Source: Tamarix chinensis (Eukaryota; Streptophyta; Magnoliopsida; Caryophyllales; Tamaricaceae). From it: 64,000 nucleotides of DNA. This document shows, one piece after another, positions 1-11,450 of this stretch. The stretch is taken from contig CM060171.1 in the NCBI GenBank assembly GCA_030549775.1, positions 61,624,360 to 61,688,359 on the forward strand, read 5' to 3'. Under the pieces are notes generated by a model that was not told the origin of the DNA, made no database searches, and saw nothing but the letters and a program-made list of their open reading frames with translations. How positions within the stretch are numbered: position 1 is the first letter of the stretch; each line of letters begins with the position of its first letter. Position numbers and translations under genes: made by a program.

Positions 1-1331
1 GTTAGTATAATTTTTTCTAAATGGGTCATGCCATTAGCGGAGATTGAGAACCAATCATCTACATCACATCCCTAGCATGAATAGCACCTAGGATCAAAGG
101 GTATAGCCATACCAAAAGGAATGGATACATGCCTGCATGTCAGTATCTATGGCACCTAGACAAGCAATAAAGATCAATTTCTTCCTTTTTAGATAAAACC
201 CTATTTAACAAATAGGTCAGATACACCCATTGACAGTATGTCAACAATTTGTGTCCTATGCCAATAAATATGGCTTTTGTATTCTCCTTTCCTCTTCTCC
301 TTTCTCTGATTATATAAATAATAATGCACCAATGTTGCCCCCCACACCCCCTTTTTGCAACCCCACTGTCCAATAACGAGCTTCTTATTCACCGTAATAG
401 GGTTTGAGAAGCATTCCTGACCAACATGAAGAGAGGCAGTAATCACTCAGTCTACCTGATGGAAGAAGCAGACTTGACTGGATCAAATAGCATGAATGGA
501 ATGTTTGGCTTTGTTGCAGGAAATATTAGTTAGATTGGAACAGAATAAAATATAAAAGGCAAAATAGCAGCAACCAAGGGTTTGAGGAGCGCCTGGTTTG
601 GACGTAAGTACAGATTTTCCTCATTAATCTGTTAGAACATTTAACTACTTTTTTATTACATTTCTCAACCCCTTGAAGTTTTATTCATTATTGAGGCAAT
701 CTTCCTACTTACATGACGATAGTAGAAACATTCTTCAAACTCTGAAAACAATAAACCAATAAGAAGAAAGGCGAAGCAATCCCCTGATTTGCATCAGAGA
801 ACCTATCTTTGACTATCGAATAACTAAGCAACAGGAGGATAACCGCTAAACCTAGTGTAATTTTATCTAGAGACAAACTGGAGGTTATACAAAAAATCTG
901 ATAAAGGGGGATCGGATGTGATCCGTCGTTCAATGACTAATGTTCCTAAGTTCAGTTAAAGTTTTCAATCTTCAGAGGTTTTAAATGCCACCTATTAAAT
1001 TTCTTCAAGAGCGCCTATCTGCTTTGAAGAGAAAACTATTACACACTTCTCAGACCATTATAACAGGGCGCCACTGCTATGCTGTTTAGATAACATACTT
1101 AACAATAACAATCACGAAAGCATGAAAATGTCATGCAATAAATTAAGCCCATTAGAAATGGAAACAAATAATTACAAATTATCCTCCGGATCAAGAATCA
1201 TTTGCTAATCACTTTGAAACCCGTTTACCTAAGCCATATGCAAATAATTGCAGAGTAAACACACCAAATTTCAAATAATTCAGTATCAATTAATAGCAGT
1301 AACCAAAAGCTCCAAAGTGATGAACGCAAAC
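1..1331 (-). other. Presumed intron 1 of the transporter gene (no other gene seen)
   Basis: This stretch lies downstream, on the minus strand, of the exon ending at 1332, whose end matches a splice donor (CAG|GT read on the minus strand at 1332/1331). I looked in the minus frames for the conserved continuation expected in plant EamA/DMT transporters and did not find it, so intron 1 probably extends past position 1. Short open frames here show no family resemblance and are taken as chance. The intron assignment is inference from the neighbouring exon. Confidence 0.4.
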
Positions 1332-1415
1332 CTGGGTAACTTCAGCAGAGGAGACCCAAATGATGACTACAGCAGATATGAGAAACAAACCAGCCTTATA
1401 CCTCCAACCCATCAT
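1332..1415 (-). CDS. First coding exon of an EamA/DMT-family membrane transporter (partial gene)
   Basis: Read on the minus strand the exon gives 28 residues beginning MMGWRYKAGLFLIS and ending SSAEVTQ, then a phase-0 donor (CAG|GT). Residues 9-22 form the first transmembrane helix. From memory of the family, plant drug/metabolite-transporter proteins of the EamA group (SLC35F-like, annotated as THI74- or YML018C-like) begin in this way: a short basic N-terminus, one hydrophobic helix and an SAEVTQ-type end before the first intron. A TGA lies in frame two codons upstream of the first ATG, so the start is set at 1415, or at 1412 if the second ATG is used. Substrate and membrane are unknown. 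The remaining exons lie left of the window. This is the only host-gene coding sequence I can support; the family call rests on 28 residues. Confidence 0.7.
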
Positions 1416-1735
1416 GAATCAGATGGACCCAGACGCAAACTCAATAAAACAAAAGGCTCCGCTTGCTTCCAGATCCTCCAAGGGTCAAAGCTACCTGTAA
1501 GTCCTTGGATGGTCACCGACCGGTAAGATTATCAATCTATGAGAACTGAAGTTCGTTTACTTTGCTGCCTGTCATTTAGAGAGAAAGAGATGAATGTGGC
1601 AGGAGAAATAATTCTGAGACTTGAAGACCTCCGGGGATGCTTAGTGCATAAAATTGGGAAGGGAAAGGTACGGGCAAGAATGAAGGAGAAGGAAGGTGGA
1701 GAAGAGGGAAAAGGAATACTAACCAGTTAAAAAAA
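1416..1735 (-). promoter_or_regulatory. 5' leader and upstream region of the transporter gene
   Basis: The minus strand here is much less AT-rich than the DNA beyond 1740 and is pyrimidine-rich near 1680-1730, as plant 5' leaders often are. A TTACAG sequence on the minus strand at about 1494-1499 could be the acceptor of a 5'-UTR intron. Just upstream (1740-1800) the DNA becomes strongly AT-rich, where a TATA region could lie. The transcription start cannot be placed. Open frames on the plus strand here are not supported as genes. Confidence 0.35.
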
Positions 1736-1740
1736 AGGTG

Positions 1741-3325
1741 AAACGTTTTTTAATATTTATCATATATTAATAATAAATTTTAATTATTAATATTTTTTAT
1801 TCTACATGAATAAAATTTATAGCAAAATAATAATACGAAAGTATTTATCAGTATCAATATAACAGTTATATTTGTATATTATAATATATTATAATTTTAA
1901 AAAGTTTAGTAATCAAAATTATTTTTAAAATATATGATGATACTATTAAAAAAAAAACAGAGAGAATAATTGTTCTATGTCCTTCCTCTCCATTTGTTTT
2001 CTCATAAATTCTTCTAATTCACCCATCGCCAAATGAAAAGGAAAGGCAACCGGTTGATATCAATTTTTTGTTTGAGGGTAGGTTGTCAACCTAATTTTTT
2101 TAAATCTATACCAAATTTATAAAAAGCAAGGACGTCGACTGATGGCTTCGGACTCTGACCGTCTCAATTATTCTGTAGTCAATGGCTGGTCTACCAATTG
2201 GCATTGAAATTTATCTAATTTATTTTCCAAAGTAATGTAGTTGAAATTAAATGTCGCATATGTTTAGCGATTGATAATATAGTTTTTTCCTCTTTTCGTA
2301 ATTCTGATAAGTGTATTCAGACATACGTTAGAATAATCGCATATAAAAAATTGACAACAAATATTAAAATTTGGAACTACAGTAACGGACGTATTTGTTG
2401 TTCTTGGAGTATTATAGGTTATTCCACCTCAGAAAAAAAAAAACTCAATTATTTGAACGTAAATCGCAAGATATATTTCTCACTTTTCTCATTTTATACA
2501 AAAGCAAATTGCATTGCAATTTTTTTTTTTATATATATAATCAGAGAGATGGGGCATTGCTTTGCGGTCAAGGATGCCCTCGTGTGATCATCTAAAAAAC
2601 TAATCAATGACTGAAGTTTTGCAACTCCATCTACATATGATTAGTTTTTGTTTTGCAATGTCTACTTTGGTTGCATCCGGTAATCATAATTTATGTGATG
2701 TGCGCTCCACCACAAATCTTTCAACTTGATAATAGCAAAAGCAATAGAAACTTTCTTTTTGTAATTTACCAATAATTTTTTTCATAGCTGTTTACTTCCT
2801 TCATTTCTAAAAGAAATCCTCACAGATTTTGAATTTAAATATTTACTCATAAACATTATAAAGATATTTTTCAAAATGAATATAGCAATCATACTTTTAT
2901 ATTATAATGTCATATTATATTTTGACCAAAATAAATTATAAAAGTGTGTTCTTGAAAGCTGTGAAGACTCTTTATTTATAAATGTAGTATTCTACATTTT
3001 ATATTTTTAATATTCCAATGGTTCCAAAAAAAATATTTTACAACTAATTTTTTGTTCAAAAAATATACATTTCAATAAAAAAATAGAATCTAATCTTTTG
3101 GTTTACCCGTACTTTTTTTTATTATCTATGCATTAAATATCTTATTGTTTTACAATAACTGGTATAAGTGTAATAAAAATTATAGTTTTATTGATTTCTT
3201 CAAAAGTCTATATAATGTTAAAATAACTTTCCTTTTGGAATAGAGTAATTAATTACAGTACTAACAAGTTGTACAATTCAATTTGCAACGTTAATTAATT
3301 ATAGATTCAATCTTTTATTAATCAC
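1741..3325. other. AT-rich intergenic DNA
   Basis: About 1.6 kb of AT-rich DNA with many short A and T runs. No reading frame resembles a known protein, and no RNA gene or clear repeat family was recognised. It probably includes the upstream promoter region of the minus-strand transporter gene at its left end. Confidence 0.5.
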
Positions 3326-3333
3326 CTTTAAAT

Positions 3334-4002
3334 TACGGATGACAATTTTTTTTACTAGTTTGGGACAATGAATGGTTTCCTAAGATATTTCTTACCCAGA
3401 GAGAAAAAAGATTCTAATTGATCCCACTTTAGGGAATAAGAGGATTTGTCCAGTGAGCATACTTATGAATGGAGTCAATAACTTCAAATAAGATTTTCTC
3501 ACCTTACCTGAGTTATGGCAGGGCGGTATGCTCTGCTCTCTCGCGACCCTGAGTTAACATTAGGAGTGAGTGAACGACTCCTGCCCTTTTTTGGACGGTA
3601 GAACGGGAAGAGGGGGAGTCATGCCCATTCTCTCTCCGGGCACGAGCAGGGACATAAAAATGAAGGACATCAGGTCCAGGTTTAGGAAGTTTGTTGGGGG
3701 AAGAGTTTGGGGTCCTCGTCCTTGAACTATCTCAAATATTTTTTTATATGGAATTTAAATTAAAATTATGTTACAATAAAAAATTGATCGAGTATTGAGG
3801 ATGATATCTGATTTCTAGTATCAAGTTAGATTTCAACGATGTAAAATAAATTAGAGATGAGAATTTTATTCCATCAAGAATTGAGTTGGAGATTCCACAA
3901 CAAGAAAAAAAAATTAGAGATCAGGATGGGATCAAAAATTATTTTACTTATCGAGTTTGCAAATAGGAAAATAGTTCATGTCTTGTCTCGTTATCATCCC
4001 TA
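3334..4002. mobile_element. Non-autonomous hAT-like element (669 bp) with perfect 8-bp duplication
   Basis: The left end reads TACGGATGACAAT and the right end is the inverse of TAGGGATGATAACGAG, so the termini are short imperfect inverted repeats of the TAGGGATGA type common in plant hAT MITEs. The octamer CTTTAAAT occurs immediately outside both ends (3326-3333 and 4003-4010); 8 bp is the hAT duplication length. The interior contains a GC-richer patch (about 3510-3660) in an AT-rich setting and no transposase, so it would depend on an element elsewhere. Confidence 0.75.
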
Positions 4003-4239
4003 CTTTAAATACTTATAATATACTCCCTAGTTCCTTCATTTATAAATAAATTTTATTTTAACATTTAACAAAAGAATTAATAATATTATTCAAATGAATA
4101 AATTATCCTTATTTAACTTGTCATTAGAAGTACTAATAGTACTTAATGTAAGCTATAATATATATGTGTGTATGTGTGTGGGTATGTGTATTTAATAAGC
4201 CTATCCAAAATTCGGTAGAGGTCATATTATTTGTACATG

Positions 4240-4990
4240 TTTATCGAAGCTACATCGGCCAAAGATTAGGATATCATCCCTTCTCTACTATGGAGACCGA
4301 TACAATAAGTATTGTTAGCTAAAGTATATGCAAAGGAGTTGGCACTCCTAGTATGGTTCCAATCAACACCATCAATATACTCCAAGCTTGTTTAAGAATT
4401 TTGTCCACTATCAAGCCAAAAATGAGATCGCTTCTTCTTCAAAGTGCTCACTAAAGATAAGTAATTTTATTCAACAATGATGTTCCTTTCCTATCTTTGG
4501 TTAACCTATTTGAGGGTCATCATCACAACAAGACCTTTAATATCCTTAATAGACTATGGCCCTTCTTGTGATCGTTTATAAACCAACACACCTCATTATA
4601 TTAATTATTGCAAACTGTCTCAAGTCCCCAAATGATCTAACCTAGTTTACCTGCATCCACTTTACCTTTAAGATAGTCGATTGGTGGTGTCACCCAACAA
4701 TGGTTAGGTATTCCATATGCTTCTTGCTTCTCATCATCCTAGTAGGTTATTAGTATTTGCTCCACATAATCATGAGGCTACCGAGGATCGATTCTCGTCT
4801 CAGAGAAAGTTAAGTAATTTTTTTGCTATTATATTACCCATACATAGGTGAGCATCCAAGCTATTGCTAGCTCCTTAAACTCCCCCACATAACCCATCCA
4901 CTCAACCAATGACAAGTTACGCTCGTTGAGGTTCAATTCTACCAGCAATCGCCACAGTTCACTTGCAACAAGGAAATGAAAAGTAGCATG
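4240..4990 (-). pseudogene. Decayed LINE-type C-terminal (RNase H-like) remnant
   Basis: Read on the minus strand, disrupted frames recall the 3' end of plant LINE ORF2. Near 4985-4880 there is a segment with ATFHFLVASELWRLL, like the cysteine/histidine-rich region before RNase H. Near 4690 TPPIDYLKGKVDA resembles the start of the RNase H domain. Near 4350-4300 the residues VDWNHTRSANSFAYTLAN match its usual W..H..R.AN..A..LA ending. Many stops and shifts interrupt it. The assignment is by motif only. The right end lies next to the LTR start at 5014. Confidence 0.4.
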
Positions 4991-5614
4991 GTTAGTTAAA
5001 TCAACACATCCATTGTAATACCTTAAAATTTTACTTAGGCTAATTCTCTATCATTAATACCCAAATTTGATTCTAATCTCGAAAAAATCTTTATATAGCC
5101 TTTATCAAATTTCTTAATTCTGAAATTTTAATCGAATATAAATCTTTAACCCAAATAAACCATATTTTGTAACTCAATCTTAAATCAATTAAAGTTTATC
5201 ACTAATCTTACCTATTTTGGCTAATCCAAAATCATCTAAATTAATCTAAAAAACTTTTCTTTTTTTCTTTTTTCCCTCCTTTCATTTTTCTTCCTTTCTC
5301 CTTTCTCCCACCATCCTTGCCGTAATATTTGACTAGCCTTATTATGCAACTTGCAACTTGTATTGACCATCACTCTCACTAACCATCATCCATCATCCCT
5401 CACCACTTCTCACCTTTGTGCTACTCGACCTACATGCACACCTCCCATCTCCCCTGCCATTTTTCATTTTCACCAATATACTCTCACAACCATCACCATT
5501 CCTTGTTGCACCCTCTGAAATTTTCAGCCCAACACACTACAATCACCTCCAACCACCTTCGTTGAAAATCTTCCCCCCTACACCGTCCATCTCAACCTGC
5601 ATCCCCTGCCATTT

Positions 5615-5714
<100 letters not shown>

Positions 5715-7241
5715 TACACACTCTCCTTCTCCCTCATTTGCTTATTATCATTTATTGCCTAATCTTCTATAAATGACCACTGCCTGAGCTACCACTCGTT
5801 TTCTTCCTTCTTCCTTCTTCTTTTCTTCCTCTTCTTTGCTCTATTTTTCTTACCGAACCACCACCATCACCACCGCACACATCACCCAACACCGGTGGAC
5901 CAACCACCCAGGGTTACCCCATCACCCCCATCTGTCATTGTTAGCCATTGCCACCGACCACCTCGTTTTTTCCCTCTTCTTCCTAAAGTCCATTGCATTT
6001 TTATAAAACTCATGGCCTCAAGCACGGCCTTTCAATACTGAAATTTCTTATCACGCACCTATGCAACCCAGCATAGCCTGCCCGTGCACCTTCACACGGC
6101 TTGTGCACTACCTGTCGTATGTACGTGTGTATCTATTCAACTTAAGTCTATTCTACCCAGTGATTGAGTATGGTCGTACCACTTCACACTGCCTGGCTAT
6201 GCAAGATTTTAACTCTTGACTTGGGTGTGCACTACTTGTAGCATGACTGTATAGCTTCCCATCTCAATTGTGCACATCTATTTTTAACCCCCAAATCTTA
6301 TCCAAAAACTAGGGGTGTTCAAATAGGTGGCTATGGTTTAACCCAACCCATAGTATTTTAACCCATATAATTTATATAACCCATGGTCTAACCCATGATG
6401 GGTTGTAGAAAATAATTAATAATTTTTAATCCAACCCATCATAACCTATGGGTTATACGAGTTAACCATGGGTTAGCGTGGGTTAGTATATATACAAACA
6501 AGCCTATCTTGACCTTTACTATCACCGTATCAACCACCATTGCTACCATCCCTTCCACCACCATTACTAACACCGCTTCCACCACCACCACCACCACAAT
6601 TACTACAATTATTTTCCTTCCTCTCTTTTTTTCCCCTTTTCTTCAATTCACAACCACCGCCTTCAATATAATAAAATAATTATGTCAAGTGTCAAATATA
6701 TTATAAAAGAATGATGATCACATTTATTTAGTATATTTGTCTTCTTTATAAAAATTTCTTTAAAAAAGATAATTTTTTTCCGAAATCTTTTTTAGAGGAA
6801 TTTCAAATGCTTTTAATACATAATTTAATTAACCTAAATTCATAAACACAATGGAATATCACTGATAAGCTTAAACGTACGTTTTCGTATTTTTATTTAT
6901 TATCACTTAAACGGTAAAAACAAATATTATCCAAAAAAATGTCGAACCAAATTATCAATGTACTGGGGGGAATATTTTTGTAAAAGGAAATAACAACTCA
7001 TAATAATAGTTTCATGAAATCTATTTTTGAGAAATCATTTACGACATGACTCGAACGATATTCGTACATGGAAACAAGAGGATATGAACTCCTCGTCTTA
7101 AATTCCATGCACATGACATGATTAAGTTAGTCGGTCAGAGTGACTTTTGGATTTCGGAATCTCAATAAGTAGAATATGAGATTTTTTTTTAATTTTTAGC
7201 AATAGAATACAAGTATACTTAATTTTAGTAGATCTAATTCA

Positions 7242-7245
<4 letters not shown>

Positions 7246-7333
<88 letters not shown>
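7246..7333. repeat. (TA)n microsatellite, left side of a nested element
   Basis: About 44 TA dinucleotides. It follows the same short sequence (about 7213-7245) that ends each unit of the tandem array at 10150-11160. The TA tract was therefore part of an array unit before the element to its right split it. Confidence 0.9.
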
Positions 7334-7334
<1 letters not shown>

Positions 7335-7494
7335 AGGTTCACATACAAACTTTAATTAATATACAAACATAGGAACCAATCTCATCCATTATATCAAAAT
7401 TTAATCAACACTCAAGATTTTATTAATACCAAACTAAAAAACAAACCCAAACCTATATCCAAACTAAATATCCAAACCTCTAAAACCATAAATT

Positions 7495-8535
7495 ATACAA
7501 ACCCTAAACCCTAAACACTAAATGCTAAACCCTAAACCCTAAACCCTACACCCTCTAAACCCTAAACCCTAAACCCTCTAAACCCTAAACCATAAACCCT
7601 AAACCCTCGAAAACCTAAACCATAAACCCTAAACCCTCTAAATCCTAAATCCTAAACCCTAAACCCTCTAACCCCTAAACCCTCTAAACCCTAAACCCTA
7701 AACCCTAAACCCTCTAAACCCTCTAAACCCTAAACCCTAAACCCTCTAAATCCTACACCCTAAACCCTAAACCCTCTAAACCCTAAACCCTAAAACCTAA
7801 ACCCTAAACCATAAACCCTCTAAACCCTAAACCCTAAACCCTATAAACCCCCTAAACCCTAAACCCTAAACCCTAAACCCTAAACCATAAACCATAAACC
7901 CTAAACCCTAAACCCTCTAAACCCTAACCCTAAACCCTAAACCCTAAATGCTAAACCCTAAACCCTAAACCATAAACCCTATAAACCCTAAACCCTAAAC
8001 CCTAAACCCTCTAAACCCTTAACCCTAAACCCTAAACCCTAACACTCTAAACCCTAAACCCTAAACCCTAAACCATCTAAACCCTAAACCTTCTAAACCC
8101 TAAACCCTAAACCCTCTAAACCCTAAACCGTCTAAACCGTCTAAACCCTAAACCCTAAACCATAAACCCTAAACGTTAAACCCTCTAAACCCTAAACCTT
8201 AAACCCTAAAAACACTAAACAAAAACCATCTAAACCCTAAACCTTAAACCCTAACCCTCTAAACCTTAAAGCATAGACATTAAACCCTCTAAACCCTAAA
8301 CCCTCTACACCCTAAACCCTAAAAACCCTAAACATAAACAATCTAAACCCTAAACCCTCTAAACCCTAAACCCTCTAACACACTGAACCCTAAACACTCT
8401 AAACCCTCTAAACCCTAAACCATAAACCCTATAAACTGTAAACCCTCTAAACCATCTAAACCTCAAACCATAGACCTTAAACCCTAAACCCTCTAAACCC
8501 TAAACCCTTAAAAACCCTAAATCATATAAACCATA
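7495..8535. repeat. Interstitial telomere-like repeat array, about 1 kb
   Basis: The array is dominated by CCCTAAA, the plant telomere unit, mixed throughout with a 9-bp variant CCCTCTAAA and with point variants (CCATAAA, CCTTAAA, CCGTCTAAA). The first part is purer and the last about 350 bp more degraded. All units keep the C-rich strand on the plus strand, with no head-to-head switch as a chromosome-fusion scar would give. It lies wholly within the nested TIR element at 7334-9983. Confidence 0.95.
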
Positions 8536-9899
8536 AACCACAAACTCTGTAATAATAATAATAATACAATAGCTTAGCATCCATAAACTTTATTTAGTTA
8601 CTCAAACCATATATTATGCAAAAATATACAAGAATACCATATTAATAATCTGATTATTAATGAAAATAATATAAAACAGTAATACAATATTAATCAGCAA
8701 TAGAAAATACAACATCAACAGAAAATCAGCCAACATTACTCTGATTAATGCTAATCAGAGGATTCATAACAGATGATGCTGAATATGGAACAAGATACCA
8801 ATATTCAGACAGCAATTAGCAATACCAACACCATACCAGCATATATTAAGCAAAAATTTACAACAATGGCTCATTAATAATCTGATTATTAATCAGACTA
8901 AGATAAAACAACAACACACCATTTTCAACAACAGAAAATACAACAGCAATAGCAACAGCAACAACAACATAATATCAGCCCACATTAATGTAATTAACCC
9001 TAATCACATTATTCATAATACAACAGCAACATAATTTAATCAAAAAACAACAAACATAACTCAGCAAACAATAAAACATATTTACTAAATCACATCTGCT
9101 AAATCGAAACCAACTAAAGTTGAGGCAGAGTACTTCGATCTAATGCTTAATCAATAAAACCTAAAACACGTACAAAAAATAATCAGCCAAATCAATACCA
9201 AAAATCAGGTTAACAAACACTAGATTACATAATAATATAACAACAATGAAGAAATTAACAGGTTTAATACTATCGTTATGGAAAATTTTTTACAGTAACA
9301 ATATCAACCATTTTCGACAAAAATGGTGACATACGAAGCAGAATCGACACCAACGAAAAATGGTGGAGGAAAATAAATGAAATCGATGACGTGAGCTTCA
9401 GTAGGTTGAAGAAATGAGCCAGGATGAGAATACACCGGCGAAGACGAGCAGCCAAAATGGAGAAACAGTGTCAAAAAATGAATGAGCAAAACTGGTCGCG
9501 AATTGAAAAAATTTTGAAGATCGGTACAACAATAAAAATTTTGAAAAAATTACATACCTCTGTGCTGTTGCTGAGGTCGCGCTGCCGCCGTTTGCTGCTT
9601 GTCCGCCTCTCCCGTGTGGCAGTGTAGTGGCGGTTGAAGTCAAGACGATGTATAAGACGGATGAATAATGGAGCGTCTAAGCTCGCGCTGGCAGATGCAG
9701 AGGCAGAAATGGAGATGGAGAGATGGAGGAACAGGTGCGATGGAGAGGGAGATAGGTGCGATGGCGAGGGAGAGAGGTGCGACAGAGAGGGAGAGGCAAG
9801 TGCGAATGGTTCTGGTGGTCGGGTGCGAAACAAAAGGGGGCGGGGCAGAGGAGCGGGGCAAAGAACAGCGCCTCTCATTTTTCTTTTTTAACTCACCGA
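8536..9899. other. Interior of the nested element: AT-rich then GC-rich, no gene recognised
   Basis: From 8536 to 9300 the DNA is AT-rich with AACA-rich simple sequence. From about 9560 to 9880 it becomes GC-rich and purine-rich on the plus strand (GAGATGGAGAGA-like). Overlapping frames of 60-135 codons exist on both strands but are low-complexity (Ser/Pro/His on minus, Arg/Glu/Met on plus) and match no family I know. It could be a captured gene leader or promoter fragment. Confidence 0.4.
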
Positions 9900-9926
9900 C
9901 CGTTGGATTTAATTTAGATCCAACGG
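9900..9926. repeat. Short perfect hairpin (CCGTTGGAT / ATCCAACGG)
   Basis: A 9-bp perfect inverted repeat with a 9-nt loop sits about 57 bp inside the right terminus of the TA-flanked element. Similar CCGTTGGAT palindromes are common near ends of plant DNA transposons, so it is read as part of the subterminal region. It is not followed by a helitron-type CTRR end. Confidence 0.6.
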
Positions 9927-9983
9927 CCAGGAATGGTTCCTACATTTGTACCAAAAAAAGGGTACGCACATGACCCTCTTTCT

Positions 9984-10009
9984 ATATATATATATATATA
10001 CACACACAC

Positions 10010-10081
<72 letters not shown>

Positions 10082-10149
10082 GTATATATATATGTATATG
10101 TATATATATACATATATATCTATATACATATGTATATCTATATATATAA
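9984..10149. repeat. TA-rich microsatellite, right side of the nested element
   Basis: Compound repeat of TA with short CA and TATG stretches. It passes directly into the first unit of the 235-bp tandem array. Apparent Tyr/Ile-rich frames through it on both strands are not genes. Confidence 0.9.
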
Positions 10150-11160
10150 ATTTTTTTTGACGTTTCTTACCGTCTTCATTTACTAGATTTTTTAAAAAAT
10201 GACATTTTTTGAGTTTTTTTTTCTCATCCCTATATATAATTTTTTTTTACGTTTCTTACCGTCTTCATTTTCTAGATTTTTAAAAAATGATATTTTTGTG
10301 TTTTCTTTTGTCCCCGTCTCCGTGTAATGCCGCTGTAACATAACTACTCGCCATATTCCTTCGCCGCCAGTGTTGCCTCTGACCTTCGCTACTCCGCCCA
10401 ATTAATAGACTCGCCAAAGTTTGTTTTCTCTTAATTTTAGTAGTCTAATTTATTTTAATATATATATATATAAATTTTTTTTACGTTTCTTACCGTCTTC
10501 ATTTCCTAAATTTTTAAAAAACGACATTTTTGCGTTTTTTTCTCGTCTCCATATCTGTGCAATGTCGCTGTAAGATAACTGTTCGCCATATTCCTCCGCG
10601 CGCCAGTGTTGCCTCTGACCTTCGCTGCTCTGCACAATTAATAAACTCATCAAAGTTTTTTTTTCTCTTAATTTTAATAGATCTAATTTATTTTAATATA
10701 TATATATATATTGATGTTTCTTACCGTCTTCATTTCCTAGATTTAAAAAAAAAAAATGATATCTTTGTATTTCTTCTCGTCCCCGTCTCCGTGCAATGCC
10801 ACTATAACATAACTACTCGCCGTATTCTTCCGCCGCCAGTGTTGCCTCCGACCTTCGCTACTCTGCGTAATTAATTAACTCGTCAAAGTTTTTTTTCTCT
10901 TAATTTTAGTAGATTTAATTAATTAATTTATATATATATGTATATCATATGTATATATATAATTTTTTTTTACGTTTCTTACCATCTTCATTTCTTAAAT
11001 TTTTAAAAAAAGATATTTTTTCGTTTTTTTCGCCCCGTCTTCGTGCAATGTCACTGTAACATAACTGCTCGCCATATTCCTCCGCCGCTAGTGTTGCCTC
11101 CGACCTTCTCTACTCTACCCAATTAATTGACTCGTCAAAGGGTTTTTTTTTTCTCTTAAA
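10150..11160. repeat. Tandem array with period of roughly 235 bp
   Basis: Units start at the motif ACGTTTCTTACCGTCTTC, near 10160 (a short unit of about 88 bp), 10248, 10483, 10714 and 10970, with a further partial copy near 11435. Each full unit contains a GTAACATAACTACTCGCC stretch, a CCGCCAGTGTTGCCTC stretch, the ending AATTTTAGTAGATCTAATT and a TA microsatellite joining it to the next. Spacing changes mainly through the length of the TA tract. Frames inside are not conserved between units, so it is non-coding. The leftmost unit end lies at 7213-7245, beyond the nested element. Confidence 0.8.
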
Positions 11161-11259
<99 letters not shown>

Positions 11260-11450
11260 ACATACATATATATATTTTTTTCTCTTAAATATATGTATAT
11301 ACATATACATATATGTGTATATACATATATATGTATATATGTATATAGATATATATACATATATATATGCATGTATACATACATATATATATATATATTT
11401 TTTTTTTCTCTTAAATATATATATATGTATATATGTACCATCTCCGTTTC
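11158..11450. repeat. Compound (TA)n / (TATG)n microsatellite blocks
   Basis: Three TA-rich blocks are separated by short T runs ending CTCTTAAATATA, which repeat at about 11150, 11280 and 11408. This looks like local amplification of the TA linker of the 235-bp array. The open frames here are Tyr/Ile repeats and not genes. Confidence 0.9.

Larger units (their letters stand above)
7334..9983. mobile_element. TA-microsatellite-flanked TIR element (MULE-like, non-autonomous)
   Basis: The sequence just inside the left TA tract (GAGGTTCACATACAAAC, then CATAGGAACCA) reappears, inverted and diverged, just inside the right TA tract (GAGGGTCATG, then TGTAGGAACCA). These are imperfect inverted termini of about 55 bp. 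Both flanks are long (TA)n tracts, and the sequences outside them are the two halves of one array unit, so the element entered a TA microsatellite, a target preference known for some plant MITEs such as Micron. The interior holds the telomere-like array, AT-rich DNA and a GC-richer segment without a recognisable transposase. Placement in the Mutator-like group is a guess. Confidence 0.5.

Noticed and set aside
709..933. Hydrophobic 74-codon minus-strand frame as exon 2 of the transporter
   Set aside because: The sequence does not resemble the expected second segment of EamA/DMT transporters, and no suitable splice acceptor in phase was identified.
4021..4140. Stowaway-like start (TACTCCCTAGTTCC) just right of the hAT-like MITE
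   Set aside because: No inverted partner end or TA duplication could be found within several hundred bases.
7495..8535. CRISPR-like impression of regularly repeated short units
   Set aside because: The units are contiguous telomere-type repeats without unique spacers, in a plant genome.
9471..9891. Overlapping 85-135 codon frames on both strands near 9.5-9.9 kb
   Set aside because: Low-complexity composition from a purine-rich stretch; no conserved domain and no splice or start context that favours either strand.
9900..9983. Helitron-like 3' hairpin
   Set aside because: The hairpin is not followed by a CTRR end at the expected distance and lies inside inverted termini flanked by TA tracts.
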